From positions 2,914,001-2,978,000 of the forward strand of contig NZ_CP125295.1 of the NCBI RefSeq assembly GCF_030412785.1: a stretch of 64,000 bases of DNA, read 5' to 3'. Made by a program: the position numbers and the translations under genes. The notes beneath the pieces were generated by a model, which saw only the letters and a program-made list of their open reading frames with translations, made no database searches and had not been told where the DNA came from. Shown here in pieces: positions 8,847 through 18,469 of the stretch (within the stretch, counting starts at the first letter, position 1; each line of letters begins with the position of its first letter). This DNA is from Paraburkholderia sabiae (GTDB lineage: Bacteria; Pseudomonadota; Gammaproteobacteria; Burkholderiales; Burkholderiaceae).

Positions 8847-9583
8847 GTCGTCGCCTGCTCTAACCGGGATTGAATCTGACCGGCGAGCGACTCCACGCTC
8901 GCCAGCGATGCAGCGATCATCTTGCCGCCCGCCTGAATGTCCTGAAACGTCGCGGTCGTGATAAGGTCGTTGCGGTTCAGGCTGTCGTGATAGCTCTTCG
9001 ACAATTCCTGCGAGCGCGCCGCCAGCGTGCGCACTTCGCTCGCCACGATCGAGAACCCGCGCCCCGCCGCGCCCGCACGCGCGGCTTCGATCGATGCATT
9101 CAACGACACGATCAGCACATGACGCACGATCGACGACAACTCATTGTTCTTCGAGTGCATGTCGTGGTTCTGCGCCATCAGCGAGATCATCTGCTCGTGC
9201 CAGCGCTCGAACGTCGCCGACAGATGGCGCAGACGCCCCGCTTCCGTCGCAAGACGCGTGGCCTGCTGCAGCCATTCGTCCTTCTGCGCTTGCAACGCAT
9301 TCAATGCGGCTCGCGCGTCTTCCGCGGAAACGGACTGCTCGGCGACATCGTCGCGCAACGTCTCGACGAGCGCGTGCAGTTCGCGCGCCTGCTGTTCGTG
9401 CTGGCGAATCTCGGCCGCATGACGTTCTTCTGCCTGCTCGAGCGCCTTGTTTTGCGAATCGAGCGCCGTCGCCTGCTGCGCGACGGCCTTTCGCCCATAC
9501 CACCACCGATGGGCGAACACAGCCGCCAGCGCGCCTACCGCGCTGCCCGCCACTGCTGCCGCAATCACATACTGATCGACCAC
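8843..9583 (-). CDS. MCP signalling-tip protein with one membrane anchor
   Basis: A 246-residue protein: transmembrane helix at about 5-25, coiled coil at about 35-120, and the receptor hairpin tip at 160-191 (SLNASIEAARAGAAGRGFSI followed by VASEVRTLAARS), the region that binds CheA and CheW in chemoreceptors. It has no ligand-binding domain, no HAMP domain, and only about 55 residues after the tip, so no room for the full adaptation helix. GTG start at 9583, 16 bases after the kinase gene; its end overlaps the CheX-like gene. It may scaffold the neighbouring kinase. Confidence 0.8.
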   Translation of the reverse strand: MVDQYVIAAAVAGSAVGALAAVFAHRWWYGRKAVAQQATALDSQNKALEQAEERHAAEIRQHEQQARELHALVETLRDDVAEQSVSAEDARAALNALQAQKDEWLQQATRLATEAGRLRHLSATFERWHEQMISLMAQNHDMHSKNNELSSIVRHVLIVSLNASIEAARAGAAGRGFSIVASEVRTLAARSQELSKSYHDSLNRNDLITTATFQDIQAGGKMIAASLASVESLAGQIQSRLEQATT

Positions 9584-9599
9584 AACGTTCCCCGTCCTG

Positions 9600-11990
9600 C
9601 TATTCGAAGTGTGCGTTCGCCTGAATCGAACTCACGGTTTTCGCGGCATCTTCCATCGACGTACCGACGCTGTCGACCGCGCAGTGTTCCGGCAGATAGA
9701 CGATCGTCTGGAACTGGCGGAAGTCCGCGCCCGCGTGATCGTCCGTGAAGCGCAATTCGATGCGGCCGCCTTCGCGCTTGATGAAATCGCGCACTGCGTC
9801 CATACCGACGCCGCGTCCCGAGACTTCCGTCACGTTTTGCGCCGTCGAAAAGCCCGGACGGAAAATGAATTCCGCCACGGCTTCGTCGCTCACTTGCGAA
9901 TCGGGTTGCAGCCAGCCGCGATCGGCTGCAATGCCGCGAATGCGCGACAGCGCGAGACCGCGACCATCGTCGCTCAGCGTGATCTGCAGCGCGCCTTCCG
10001 CCACACCCACTTCGATATCGATCACGCCCGCTTCCGGCTTGCCGAGTTCAACGCGCTGTTCGATCGACTCGATGCCGTGATCGACGGAATTGCGCAGCAG
10101 GTGCATGAATACATTCTTGAGCGTCGTGCCCGCTTGCGTGCGAACGCGATAGCCGTTGTCGTCGATACGTACGGCAGGCGCCGCCTTGCCGAGTTCTGTA
10201 GCAAGCGACGGCAGCGATTGCAGCACGCCTGCAAGCGCATCTTCGACCTTCTCCGTGCCGAGCAGACGCAAGGTTCTGCGTACCGAATCGCGTGCCGTCA
10301 GCAGATCGCGCACGTCAGCAGGATTCGCTGCATCGAGCAGACGCAGGCTTTCCTGAATGTGCTCGCGATCCACCACCAGATAGCGTTCCGCGCTGTCGAC
10401 ACGACCCGCCTTGCGCCGGCCGAGGCTCACTTCGTTGATCGTCGCGTAGTGCTGCAGCGCTTCTTTCACGCGCTCGAGTTCGGCCATCAACTGTTCCTGA
10501 TCCCACTCGTGCGCCGACTCCGGTTGACGCAGCGCGTCGTAACGCTGCTCGGTTTCGTGAACGATGCTGGTCAGATGCTGAAGGCTATACGTGCGCGCAT
10601 TGCCCTTGATCGTGTGCATGTTGCGGAACAGTTCGGCAACGGCCGAGCCATCGGCATGCGTGTGCTGACGAATGATGCGTTCGTTCTCGTTGATGAAGCC
10701 CGTCGCGCTGTCCACGAAATGATGGAACTTCTCTTCGTTCACCGCGAGAATTTCGCCGATCATTTCGAGGCGACGCTTCTGCTCGCCCGCTTCCGCGGCA
10801 AGCTGGCGCAACTCCGTCACGTCGCGCACGCACAGCATCAGGCGCATCACGGTGTCGCTTTCGTCGGTGATCGCGGACCAGCTCAAATCGAGCGTCTTCT
10901 CGCGGCCATCGGGCATCTTGCGCGTCAATTCGTTGACGAGCAGATGCTGGTTGAATTCGAAGTTGATGCTGTCCTCACCGATGCACGCAAACACGGCAGC
11001 TTCGACTTGCGACACGACATCCGAACCCAGGTCGCAGTCTGCGAACACGAGATCCATCAACGGACGATTGGCAATGTCCTTCGTTTCGAAGATCGCTTCC
11101 AGATAAGCCGAGTACTCGGAGTGAATCACCGCGCCGTCGACCACAGTCAGAATGCCCTGCTGCATGTTTTGCAACATCGCCTGAATGTCGGCCGTCTTCT
11201 GCTTGAGTTGCGCGGAGCTTTGCTGGATCTTCTCGATCATGCCGTTGAACGCGACGATCGAATGACCGATTTCATCCATGCGGCCAACCGGCACGCGGCG
11301 CGTGAAATCCTGGCTCGATGCGATCTCGCTCATCATTACCTGCATGCGCGAAAGCGGTCGCGTGATCTGGCGATACAGCAGCAAGCCGATCGCGATCAGC
11401 ACGAGAATTGCAGCACCCGATGCGCTGCCGATTGCCGTCGTCGTCGTCGCAAGGCCGGTGTTGAGCGCGTCGATAGCTTCGTCTTTCTGGCGGTTCTTTT
11501 CGATGCGCAGCGTTTCGACGATGCCTTCCAGTTCGTCGCGGTACTGCGCGACGTTCGCGAACAGATAGGCTTGCGCAAGGTCGTTCTTGCCTTCGGCCTT
11601 CATCTTCGCGGTGTCGTTGATCGCGGAGAAGTAGTTCGCGAGGCTGTCGCGCGCCTGCGTGACGAGTCCTTCCTGCGCGTGGCTCGCGGCAGCTTTGGCC
11701 TGTACGTCGAGTGCTTCGCGTAGCGACTTTTCTTTCGTGCCGAGTTCTTTTTGCGCCTGCTCGACCATGTTGGCGTCGGGCGCGTACACGAGCGTCATGG
11801 TCGCGAGCTGCACGTCCTTGACTTGCGAGACGAGGTCGGCGGAAGCCAGCGCGCTCGGCACGACGCCCTGCGTAACCTGCCTGACGTCGGCAGCGCTGCC
11901 GCGAGTTTGGTAGACAGCGTATCCGCCGATCGCCGACAAGGCGACCAGCATCAACACCACCAGTAAAGTGATGCGGTGACGGATGGTCAT
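9600..11990 (-). CDS. Membrane CheA-like hybrid histidine kinase (sensor, HAMP, PAS, Hpt, ATPase; no CheW domain)
   Basis: A 796-residue protein. Two transmembrane helices (about 8-27 and 188-206) enclose a four-helix-bundle-like periplasmic domain. A HAMP domain (207-259) and a PAS-like domain (270-395) follow. The Hpt-like domain has H459 in NMHTIKGNAR, as in CheA P1. The ATPase domain is of the CheA type: N-box LLRNSVDHGI (N634), DDGRG at 674-678 and GRGVGMDAVR at 725-734. The CheW-like P5 domain that normally ends CheA is absent. It is the first gene of a four-gene operon. The ATG at 11990 is preferred over an upstream extension to 12149 because the first helix follows it directly. Confidence 0.88.
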   Translation of the reverse strand: MTIRHRITLLVVLMLVALSAIGGYAVYQTRGSAADVRQVTQGVVPSALASADLVSQVKDVQLATMTLVYAPDANMVEQAQKELGTKEKSLREALDVQAKAAASHAQEGLVTQARDSLANYFSAINDTAKMKAEGKNDLAQAYLFANVAQYRDELEGIVETLRIEKNRQKDEAIDALNTGLATTTTAIGSASGAAILVLIAIGLLLYRQITRPLSRMQVMMSEIASSQDFTRRVPVGRMDEIGHSIVAFNGMIEKIQQSSAQLKQKTADIQAMLQNMQQGILTVVDGAVIHSEYSAYLEAIFETKDIANRPLMDLVFADCDLGSDVVSQVEAAVFACIGEDSINFEFNQHLLVNELTRKMPDGREKTLDLSWSAITDESDTVMRLMLCVRDVTELRQLAAEAGEQKRRLEMIGEILAVNEEKFHHFVDSATGFINENERIIRQHTHADGSAVAELFRNMHTIKGNARTYSLQHLTSIVHETEQRYDALRQPESAHEWDQEQLMAELERVKEALQHYATINEVSLGRRKAGRVDSAERYLVVDREHIQESLRLLDAANPADVRDLLTARDSVRRTLRLLGTEKVEDALAGVLQSLPSLATELGKAAPAVRIDDNGYRVRTQAGTTLKNVFMHLLRNSVDHGIESIEQRVELGKPEAGVIDIEVGVAEGALQITLSDDGRGLALSRIRGIAADRGWLQPDSQVSDEAVAEFIFRPGFSTAQNVTEVSGRGVGMDAVRDFIKREGGRIELRFTDDHAGADFRQFQTIVYLPEHCAVDSVGTSMEDAAKTVSSIQANAHFE

Positions 11991-12234
11991 GTGGTATTCC
12001 CCGTGGTCTGTCACTGCACTGCGGCAGTGCTGCCCGCTCTGATTGGTCCATTTGGCGGGCGACGGGATTATCGTCGGCGGGTCATGACGAAGCTGTGACC
12101 ATTGCGCATTCTTCTGCTGAATAAAACGCACAATAGAACATGTCTGCAAACGACGCTAAAGTTTTCGCAACGACTGCCGTTAACCGGCGCGCATTCGTTC
12201 CGATGCGGCCCCAACATGTTCTTTCATTTCATTT

Positions 12235-13164
12235 CTAGTTCGTCACGAAGGGCTTCGCGGCAGGTTCTTTCGGATTGACATTGAGGCGCTCGTATTCGGC
12301 GATCAATTGCGCGCCGAACAACATCAGCGTGGCCAGTGCTTCGAGGCTGAACAGAACGATGATGGCCGTTGTCAGCGAGCCATACACCACACTCACTTGC
12401 GACAGCGTCGCAAAGTACCACACGAGCACGCGCCGCGTGATTTCCCATAGCACTGCCGCCGCGACTGCACCAAAGAGCGCGTGCCACAACGTCGTACGCC
12501 CTGCGGGTATCACGAGATAGATTGCAGTGAGCACGAAGATCTCACCCGCAAGACCGAACAGATAAAGCACGACGCGCGTTGCGCCGGTGAGTGGAATTGC
12601 GTGGCCGAAGAGCACGACGCTATCGCTTGCAATCGCCTGCAAACTGCTCGACACGAGCGTCACCAGCAACACGCCAATACCAAGCGACAGACTGAACAGA
12701 TAAGGCAATATCGCCGACAGAAGAAAATGCCTGCGCCGGATCGCTACGCGGTGCACGAAGATAATCGACAGTGCATTCTCGAGTACCGTGAATGCGAGCG
12801 AACTGAAGAAGATCATCGTCACGACGAGAAACCAGCCGATCACCGAGCGATGCGCAAGAAAGTTCGCCAACTCATTGACGATCGCTCGCGACTGTCCCGG
12901 CACGAGCCATTCGAGCAGACGCGCGAGCGTATCGAGCAACAGCTTCTCGCCGACGAAATGACTGAATGCAATCGCGACCAGAATCAGCAGCGGCACGATC
13001 GACAGCAACGCGTAGTAGGCGATCGCGCCCGCGAGCAGCAGCCCCTGGTTCTTGCGGAATGCCTTGATCACCTGCAACGCAAATCGCGCGGGATGCGTGG
13101 CGACGAAAACCAGCGCGCGATTCTGTGCCCTCTTCACGCGCTTCACACTTTTCACGCTCTCCAC
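12235..13164 (-). CDS. YihY/BrkB family membrane protein
   Basis: A 309-residue inner-membrane protein of the YihY (virulence factor BrkB) family, with about six transmembrane helices and family-like stretches GAIAYYALLSIVPLLIL, AIYLVIPAGRTTLWHALFG and YGSLTTAIIVLFSLEA. The start is decided by GGAGG five bases before the GTG at 13164; an upstream ATG at 13284 gives a 40-residue extension with three cysteines and no ribosome site. No substrate is established for the family; earlier names as a ribonuclease or virulence factor are doubtful. It stands alone, head-to-head with the sugar ABC operon. Confidence 0.82.
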   Translation of the reverse strand: MESVKSVKRVKRAQNRALVFVATHPARFALQVIKAFRKNQGLLLAGAIAYYALLSIVPLLILVAIAFSHFVGEKLLLDTLARLLEWLVPGQSRAIVNELANFLAHRSVIGWFLVVTMIFFSSLAFTVLENALSIIFVHRVAIRRRHFLLSAILPYLFSLSLGIGVLLVTLVSSSLQAIASDSVVLFGHAIPLTGATRVVLYLFGLAGEIFVLTAIYLVIPAGRTTLWHALFGAVAAAVLWEITRRVLVWYFATLSQVSVVYGSLTTAIIVLFSLEALATLMLFGAQLIAEYERLNVNPKEPAAKPFVTN

Positions 13165-13623
13165 GTCGACCTCCGCTCGCGTCGTTGCGCTCGGACCCTC
13201 GACAACGAACAGAGCAAGCAGCAGTCCTGATCCGCACCGCCAATACTGAAAGCAAAAATTCAAATTGGGCGAACATTTGCTCATTGCTAGATCAAAAGAA
13301 CTTAATCGGCGGTCCGACGCGCTCCTGATTTACCCCAATCTCACGAACCGGCGACACACTGGAATTGATGGCTCAAACCCTTATCCAGCAAAGGCTTCAG
13401 CGCAATCCGGATGTATCACCCGGCACGCGCCGCATCAAAACTCCACCTTGATTTTCGGAAGCGTCGCTGCTGTACTAACTAAAACAACTTGATTTAGTAA
13501 GGCCCGCATCGCCGGCAGTCAAATGTCCGGCGAATGCGCAAGAAGGCGCGATCAGCGCACGAATCAGCCGCTGAATCGACCGCTGATCACAACGTCGTTG
13601 TCAATCATCCGGAGGAGCGTCCC
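13165..13623. other. Divergent intergenic region, YihY gene to sugar ABC operon
   Basis: About 460 bases hold the promoters of both directions. The only defined element I see is the TACTAA...TTAGTA inverted repeat at 13473-13499, described separately. No gene of its own is supported. Confidence 0.5.
13473..13499. promoter_or_regulatory. Candidate operator of the ROK-regulated ABC operon
   Basis: An imperfect inverted repeat, TACTAACTAAA facing TTGATTTAGTA, sits about 125 bases before the substrate-binding-protein start. It is AT-rich against the background. Binding by the ROK protein at 16600 is inference from position. Confidence 0.4.
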
Positions 13624-14652
13624 ATGAACCCGATTTCCCGCAGGCCGCAGCGCCGCGCGTCCCACATTCAGCCCGTCGTCAAGGGCATCGCCGCTGCGTG
13701 TATTGCGGCGTCCGCGCTGTGGTGCGCGGGCACGAGTCTCGCCGCCGATCAACCGATCGTCGGCCTCATCACGAAGACGGACACCAATCCGTTCTTCGTC
13801 AAGATGAAGCAAGGCGCGGAAGCCGCCGCGCAGAAAGACGGCGCGAAGCTGCTGTCGGCGGCCGGCAAGTTCGACGGCGACAACGCCGCGCAGGTCACGG
13901 CCATCGAAAACATGATCACGGCAGGCGCGAAAGCGATTCTGATCACGCCGAGCGACACAAAGGCGATCGTGCCGAGCATCAAGAAAGCGCGCGCGGCGGG
14001 TGCACTCGTGATTGCGCTCGACACGCCGACTGAGCCGCAGGATGCAACCGACGCCCTCTTCGCCACCGACAACTTCAAGGCGGGCGTATTGATCGGCCAG
14101 TACGCGAAAGCGGCGCTCGGCGGCAAGCCCGCGAAGATCGCGACGCTAGACCTCGCGCCTGGTGTCTCCGTCGGCGTGTTGCGTCATAACGGCTTTCTGC
14201 AGGGCTTCGGCGTGAAGGAAGGCGATCCGTCGATCGTGTGCAGCCAGGACACGCGCGGCGATCAGGCGAAGGGTCAGACGGCGATGGAAAACTGCCTGCA
14301 GAAATCGCCCGACATCAACGTCGTCTACACGATCAACGAACCGGCAGCGGCAGGCGCGTATCGCGCGCTGAAGAGCGCGGGCAAGGACAAGAGCGTGATG
14401 ATCGTATCGATCGACGGCGGCTGCGAAGGCGTGCGCAACGTGAAGGCTGGTGCGATCGCCGCGACGTCGCAGCAGTATCCGCTAAAGATGGCTTCGCTGG
14501 GCGTCGAGGCCGGCGTCGAGTACGCGAAGACGGGTAAGAAGGCCACCGGCTATCACGACACGGGCGTCACGCTGATCACCGACAAGCCGCAAAACGGCGT
14601 CGACAGCAAGGACACGAAGTTCGGCCTCGACAACTGTTGGGGCAACAAGTAA
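13624..14652 (+). CDS. Sugar ABC transporter substrate-binding protein (fructose/ribose type)
   Basis: A 342-residue periplasmic protein of the peripla_BP_4 type. A signal peptide ends near [13 protein letters not shown] (about residue 39), and the mature part starts [20 protein letters not shown], typical for RbsB/FrcB-like proteins. Two cysteines of the mature C-terminal lobe (SIDGGCEG and DNCWGNK) may pair. GGAGGAG lies just before the ATG at 13624; the frame is open upstream without a site. It heads the operon with permease, ATPase and ROK regulator. The closest known pattern is the FrcB fructose importer, but ribose or another sugar is possible. Confidence 0.88.
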   Translation: MNPISRRPQRRASHIQPVVKGIAAACIAASALWCAGTSLAADQPIVGLITKTDTNPFFVKMKQGAEAAAQKDGAKLLSAAGKFDGDNAAQVTAIENMITAGAKAILITPSDTKAIVPSIKKARAAGALVIALDTPTEPQDATDALFATDNFKAGVLIGQYAKAALGGKPAKIATLDLAPGVSVGVLRHNGFLQGFGVKEGDPSIVCSQDTRGDQAKGQTAMENCLQKSPDINVVYTINEPAAAGAYRALKSAGKDKSVMIVSIDGGCEGVRNVKAGAIAATSQQYPLKMASLGVEAGVEYAKTGKKATGYHDTGVTLITDKPQNGVDSKDTKFGLDNCWGNK

Positions 14653-14773
14653 GGCAGTCACCACGCAGTGAAGGAGATGCGCATGGCGTGCATCTCCGCC
14701 AGTTCTCCCGCGTGAACACAGCGGTATTGCATCTGCCGCACGCGCATCACGCAATGCTTCGAGGAAACACATC

Positions 14774-15763
14774 ATGTCGACTCCCACCGTTCCCGCTCAC
14801 AATCAACGGCGGTTCGCCGATCATCTGCCGACGCTTGCTGAAGCGGGTCCGTTGATAGCACTCGTGCTCGCGTGCATCTTCTTTATTTCGCAGAGCAACC
14901 GCTTTCTTTCGTTCCAGAACCTGTCGCTGATTTTGCAGCAGACGATGGTCGTCGCCGTCATCGCAATCGGTCAGACGCTGATCGTGCTGACGGGCGGCAT
15001 CGATCTGTCATGCGGGATGGTGATGGCGCTCGGCTCCATCGTGATGACGAAGTTCGCCGTCGTGCTGGGCGTGCCGCCCGCCATCGCGATCCTATGCGGC
15101 GTCGGCGCGAGCACGCTGTTCGGCCTGCTCAACGGCGTGCTCATCACGCGTATCAAGCTGCCGGCGTTCATCGTTACGTTGGGCACCTTGAACATCGCAT
15201 TCGCCGTCACGCAGATCTATTCGAATGCCGAGAGCGTATCGAATCTGCCCGACGCGATCATGTTCTTCGGCAACACGTTCAATCTCGGACCGGCGACCGT
15301 CACATACGGCACCGTGCTCACGCTGCTGATGTATCTCGCGACGTGGTTCGTGTTGCGCGACACCGTGCCCGGCCGTCACCTCTACGCGCTCGGCAACAAT
15401 CCGGAAGCCGCGCGTTTGATGGGTCTTTCCGCACAACGCATTCTGATCACGGTCTACACGCTGTCGGGCGCGATCTACGGTATTGCTGCGCTGCTGTCGG
15501 TGTCACGTACGGGTGTCGGCGATCCGCAAGCAGGTCAGACGGAGAACCTCGACAGCATCACGGCTGTGGTGCTCGGCGGTACGAGTCTGTTCGGCGGACG
15601 CGGCTCGATTGCGGGCACGCTTCTGGGCGCATTGATCGTCGGCGTGTTCCGCAATGGCTTGACGTTGATGGGTGTGTCGTCGGTGTACCAGGTGCTGATC
15701 ACCGGCATTCTCGTGATTCTCGCAGTCGCCGCCGACAAGCTGTCGCGCCGTGGCGCACGTTGA
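14774..15763 (+). CDS. Sugar ABC transporter permease (RbsC/FrcC type)
   Basis: A 329-residue inner-membrane protein with 8-10 hydrophobic helices and RbsC-family stretches GQTLIVLTGGIDLSCGMVMA, RIKLPAFIVTLGTLNI, GRHLYALGNNPEAARLMGLS and TAVVLGGTSLFGGRGS. One permease gene, used as a homodimer, is the rule in this family. It follows the binding-protein gene by 121 bases and precedes the ATPase by 23, in one operon. Confidence 0.92.
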   Translation: MSTPTVPAHNQRRFADHLPTLAEAGPLIALVLACIFFISQSNRFLSFQNLSLILQQTMVVAVIAIGQTLIVLTGGIDLSCGMVMALGSIVMTKFAVVLGVPPAIAILCGVGASTLFGLLNGVLITRIKLPAFIVTLGTLNIAFAVTQIYSNAESVSNLPDAIMFFGNTFNLGPATVTYGTVLTLLMYLATWFVLRDTVPGRHLYALGNNPEAARLMGLSAQRILITVYTLSGAIYGIAALLSVSRTGVGDPQAGQTENLDSITAVVLGGTSLFGGRGSIAGTLLGALIVGVFRNGLTLMGVSSVYQVLITGILVILAVAADKLSRRGAR

Positions 15764-15786
15764 ACAGATATTCGAAGGAGCCTGTC

Positions 15787-16596
15787 ATGTCGACATCCCC
15801 CTCTTCCGCCAACAGCGCTAACGGCAAGACAGCCGTTCTGCAGGCACGCGGACTCATCAAGCGTTATGGCCAGGTCACCGCACTCGACGGCTGCGACTTC
15901 GAAGTGATGCCCGGCGAAATCATGGCCGTGATCGGCGACAACGGCGCGGGCAAGTCGTCGTTGATCAAGGCGCTCTCCGGCGCGCTCGTGCCCGATGAAG
16001 GCGAACTGCTGCTGGATGGCAAGGCGGTCAAATTCCGCAGCCCGATCGACGCGCGCCAGCAAGGCATCGAAACCGTCTATCAGGATCTCGCCGTCGCACC
16101 TGCGATGAGCATCGCGGAGAACCTGTTCCTCGCACGCGAACTCGTGAAGCCGGGCTGGCGCGGCAAGATCTTCAAGATGATCGACAAACGCCGCATGCTC
16201 GACGAAGCGACCAACGCGATGAAGGACTTGCAGATCGGCATCCGCTCGATGCGCCAGGCCGTCGAAACGTTGTCAGGCGGCCAGCGACAGGGCGTCGCCG
16301 TGGCGCGTAGCGCGGCGTTTGCGCGGCACGTCGTGATTCTCGACGAACCGACTGCGGCGCTCGGCGTGAAGGAAGGCAACATGGTGCTGGAACTGATTCG
16401 TCGCGTGCGCGACCGCGGCCTGCCCGTGATTCTGATCAGTCACAACATGCCACATGTGTTCGAGATCGCGGATCGCATTCACATCCAGCGGCTTGGACGA
16501 CGCGCGGCGCTTGTGAACAAGAACGACATCCACATGTCCGATGCCGTTGCCATCATGACGGGCGCGAAGCAGGCCGATGTTCGCGCGATTGCCTGA
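15787..16596 (+). CDS. Sugar ABC transporter ATP-binding protein (single-domain, FrcA type)
   Basis: A 269-residue ATPase with one nucleotide-binding domain: Walker A GDNGAGKSS (50-58), signature LSGGQRQG (162-169) and Walker B VVILDEPTA (182-190). Ribose-type importers usually have a fused double ATPase of about 500 residues; the single-domain form is that of FrcA-like systems. The ATG at 15787 is preceded by GAAGGAG. The frame is open far upstream but overlaps the permease out of frame. The ROK gene starts three bases after its stop. Confidence 0.92.
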   Translation: MSTSPSSANSANGKTAVLQARGLIKRYGQVTALDGCDFEVMPGEIMAVIGDNGAGKSSLIKALSGALVPDEGELLLDGKAVKFRSPIDARQQGIETVYQDLAVAPAMSIAENLFLARELVKPGWRGKIFKMIDKRRMLDEATNAMKDLQIGIRSMRQAVETLSGGQRQGVAVARSAAFARHVVILDEPTAALGVKEGNMVLELIRRVRDRGLPVILISHNMPHVFEIADRIHIQRLGRRAALVNKNDIHMSDAVAIMTGAKQADVRAIA

Positions 16597-16599
16597 TGC

Positions 16600-17844
16600 A
16601 TGAGCACCACTAGCCAGAAAACGTCGATGGATACGGGCACACGCTCACCGCTAAAACGCACGGTCGGCTCGAACCAGGTCGGCATGCGGCAGTTCAACGA
16701 ACGTATCGTGCTGCAGGCGATCCGTCTGCATGGACCGTTGCCGAAGGCCGACGTGGGACGGCTCACGCGCCTGTCGATGCAGACCGTGTCGATGATCGTC
16801 GAACGGCTGATCGATGATGGTCTGCTCGAAAAACAGGCGCGCGTGCGCGGGCGCATCGGGCAGCCTTCCGTGCCCATCGCGTTGCGTGCGGAAGGCGCGT
16901 ATACGATCGGCGTGAAAGTCGGGCGGCGCAGCCTGGATGTACTCGCGATGGATTTTCTAGGCCGCGTGTGTTGTCGTGAAGTGCAGGAATATGCGTATCC
17001 CGATCCGCGCACGCTGTTCGCATCGCTCGACAGCAAGCTTGCGCGCATCAACGACGAGCTTGGCGCGCGGCGCGAGAAAGTAGTTGGCGTGGGTGTGGCG
17101 GCGCCGCTGTGGCTCGGCGGATGGCGCGATTTTCTCGGCGCACCGCCTGAGGCGCTCGACGCATGGAACGACATCGACATCCGCGCGCGCATTGCGTCGA
17201 TGACGGGCTTGCCCGTCGAGTTCGCCAAAGACACGACGGCTGCGTGCGCCGCGGAACTCGTGATGGGCCAGGGGCGTGGCATTCACAACTTTCTGTATCT
17301 GTTCGTTGGAACGTTCATCGGTGGCGGCCTGGTGATCGATGGGCGTTTGCATGGCGGGCCGCATGACAACGCCGGCGCGGTCGGCTCGATACCGATCATG
17401 AGCGGCAATGCGCGGCAGCCTGCGCGACAGTTGCTGCATGCGGCGTCGGGTTTTGTGCTCGAGAAGCTTTTCGTCGATGCGGGCGCGGATACAGCAGCCG
17501 CGCATGATCATCGTGCGTTGTCGGCCGATTTGTGGCGGATTACTGAGCAGTGGCTCGATAGTGCTTGCCCCGCGATTGCTGGGGCATTGACGAATGCCGC
17601 TGCTTTGCTTGATCTTGAGGCTGTTGTGATCGATGGGGAAGTTGATCGGCAACTCGTGCGGGAGATTATTCGGCGCACCGAACGTGTGCTCGATAAGTTT
17701 GAATGGGAAGGGCTTGTGAGGCCGCAATTGCTGGAAGGGACTATTGGCGCTGATGCGCGGGCTATGGGAGGCGCTATTTTGCCGTTGTATGCGCATTTTG
17801 CGCCTGTGCATGAGCTTTTTTTGAAGCCTGCCGTTGAATATTAG
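16600..17844 (+). CDS. ROK family regulator with N-terminal HTH
   Basis: A 414-residue protein: winged helix at about 28-85 (NERIVLQAIRLHGPLPKADV, SMQTVSMIVERLIDDGLL) followed by a ROK actin-like domain (GVGVAAP, TTAACAAELVMGQGRG, YLFVGTFIGGGLVIDGRL, HDNAGAVGSIPI). The ROK zinc-binding cysteine cluster is not visible. It is the last gene of the sugar ABC operon and probably its sugar-responsive repressor. Its 3' end has changed base use: of the last 67 sense codons (17641-17841) only seven end in C, against a C-rich wobble in the rest of the gene. This tail abuts the repeat at 17851. Confidence 0.88.
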   Translation: MSTTSQKTSMDTGTRSPLKRTVGSNQVGMRQFNERIVLQAIRLHGPLPKADVGRLTRLSMQTVSMIVERLIDDGLLEKQARVRGRIGQPSVPIALRAEGAYTIGVKVGRRSLDVLAMDFLGRVCCREVQEYAYPDPRTLFASLDSKLARINDELGARREKVVGVGVAAPLWLGGWRDFLGAPPEALDAWNDIDIRARIASMTGLPVEFAKDTTAACAAELVMGQGRGIHNFLYLFVGTFIGGGLVIDGRLHGGPHDNAGAVGSIPIMSGNARQPARQLLHAASGFVLEKLFVDAGADTAAAHDHRALSADLWRITEQWLDSACPAIAGALTNAAALLDLEAVVIDGEVDRQLVREIIRRTERVLDKFEWEGLVRPQLLEGTIGADARAMGGAILPLYAHFAPVHELFLKPAVEY

Positions 17845-17850
17845 GTTTTT

Positions 17851-18469
17851 GTCTGCGACGCTAGTCGCCATTTTTTGGTTTTTCGTTTTTGCTTTTTTGC
17901 GCTGGCATCCGCGTTTTCGTATAGGTACTTCTTGCGTTGCCCCTGTGCGGGGCGGCACCTACTTTTCTTTGCAGCGGCAAAGAAAAGTAGGCAAAAGAAA
18001 GCCGCTTCAAACCTCCGGTGCCCGCCAGGATAACGCCACGGCACACGGTGTTTGAGCTGTCGCGCAGCGACGCAAACACTTCGTAGAAAGCCCGCAGTCA
18101 GGCGCGCGCGGCGCGAAAGATGACATCCACCTGGGGCACATTCGGTCGGCGTGGTCTTGTCCGTTTGCCGTCGGCCCAATTGCGGCGGTATGTGCTCCAG
18201 ACTGTGTGTGGGGTTTTCGCGCAGTGCGCGGTTGACTACGGGCTTTCTACGGAGTGCGGACGTCGCTGCGCGACGGCTCAACTGCGGCATGGCGCGGCGC
18301 TATCCTGGCGGGCACCGGAGGTACAAAAGCGGCTTTCTTTTGCCTACTTTTCTTTGCCGCTGCAAAGAAAAGTAGGTGCCGCCCCGCACAGGGGCGACGC
18401 GTGAAGCACCAAAACGAAATCGCGGATGCCAGCGCAGCAAAAACCAAAAAAAGCAAAAAAGCAAAAAAA
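17851..18469. repeat. Composite palindromic element 1 (class A centre)
   Basis: A large inverted repeat filling the gap between two convergent stop codons. Left arm: GTCTGCGACGCTAGTCGCCA, a T-rich spacer, GCCCCTGTGCGGGGC, then a 15-bp stem with loop AGCG (17958-17991). The right arm repeats the stem in inverse (18343-18376, loop CGCT) and the GC-rich hairpin. Between them lie further inverted pairs (CCGGTGCCCGCCAGGAT; TAGAAAGCCCGCAGTCA) and a unique centre of about 120 bases (18113-18230). That centre is in the opposite orientation to elements 2 and 3. The right outer end lacks the GTCTGCGACG motif found at the left. Confidence 0.9.

Noticed and set aside
9609-11723. A 704-codon frame antisense to the CheA-like kinase
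   Set aside because: The kinase has clear domains on the other strand; long antisense frames are expected at this GC content. The same applies to frames at 25613-26536, 41600-42838, 44618-45979 and 45781-47694.
17958-17991. The 15-bp stem read as a plain transcription terminator
   Set aside because: The stem is AT-rich and followed by CAAAAGAAAGCCGC, not a T run, and it occurs as inverted pairs inside a larger structure, so a simple terminator does not explain it.
18120-18404. A frame of 93-94 codons present in the class A repeats (also 24039-24320 and 49237-49521, minus strand)
   Set aside because: It recurs only because the repeat recurs; the three translations differ by non-conservative changes and end in the arm, with no ribosome site. 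I treat them as repeat DNA, not genes.
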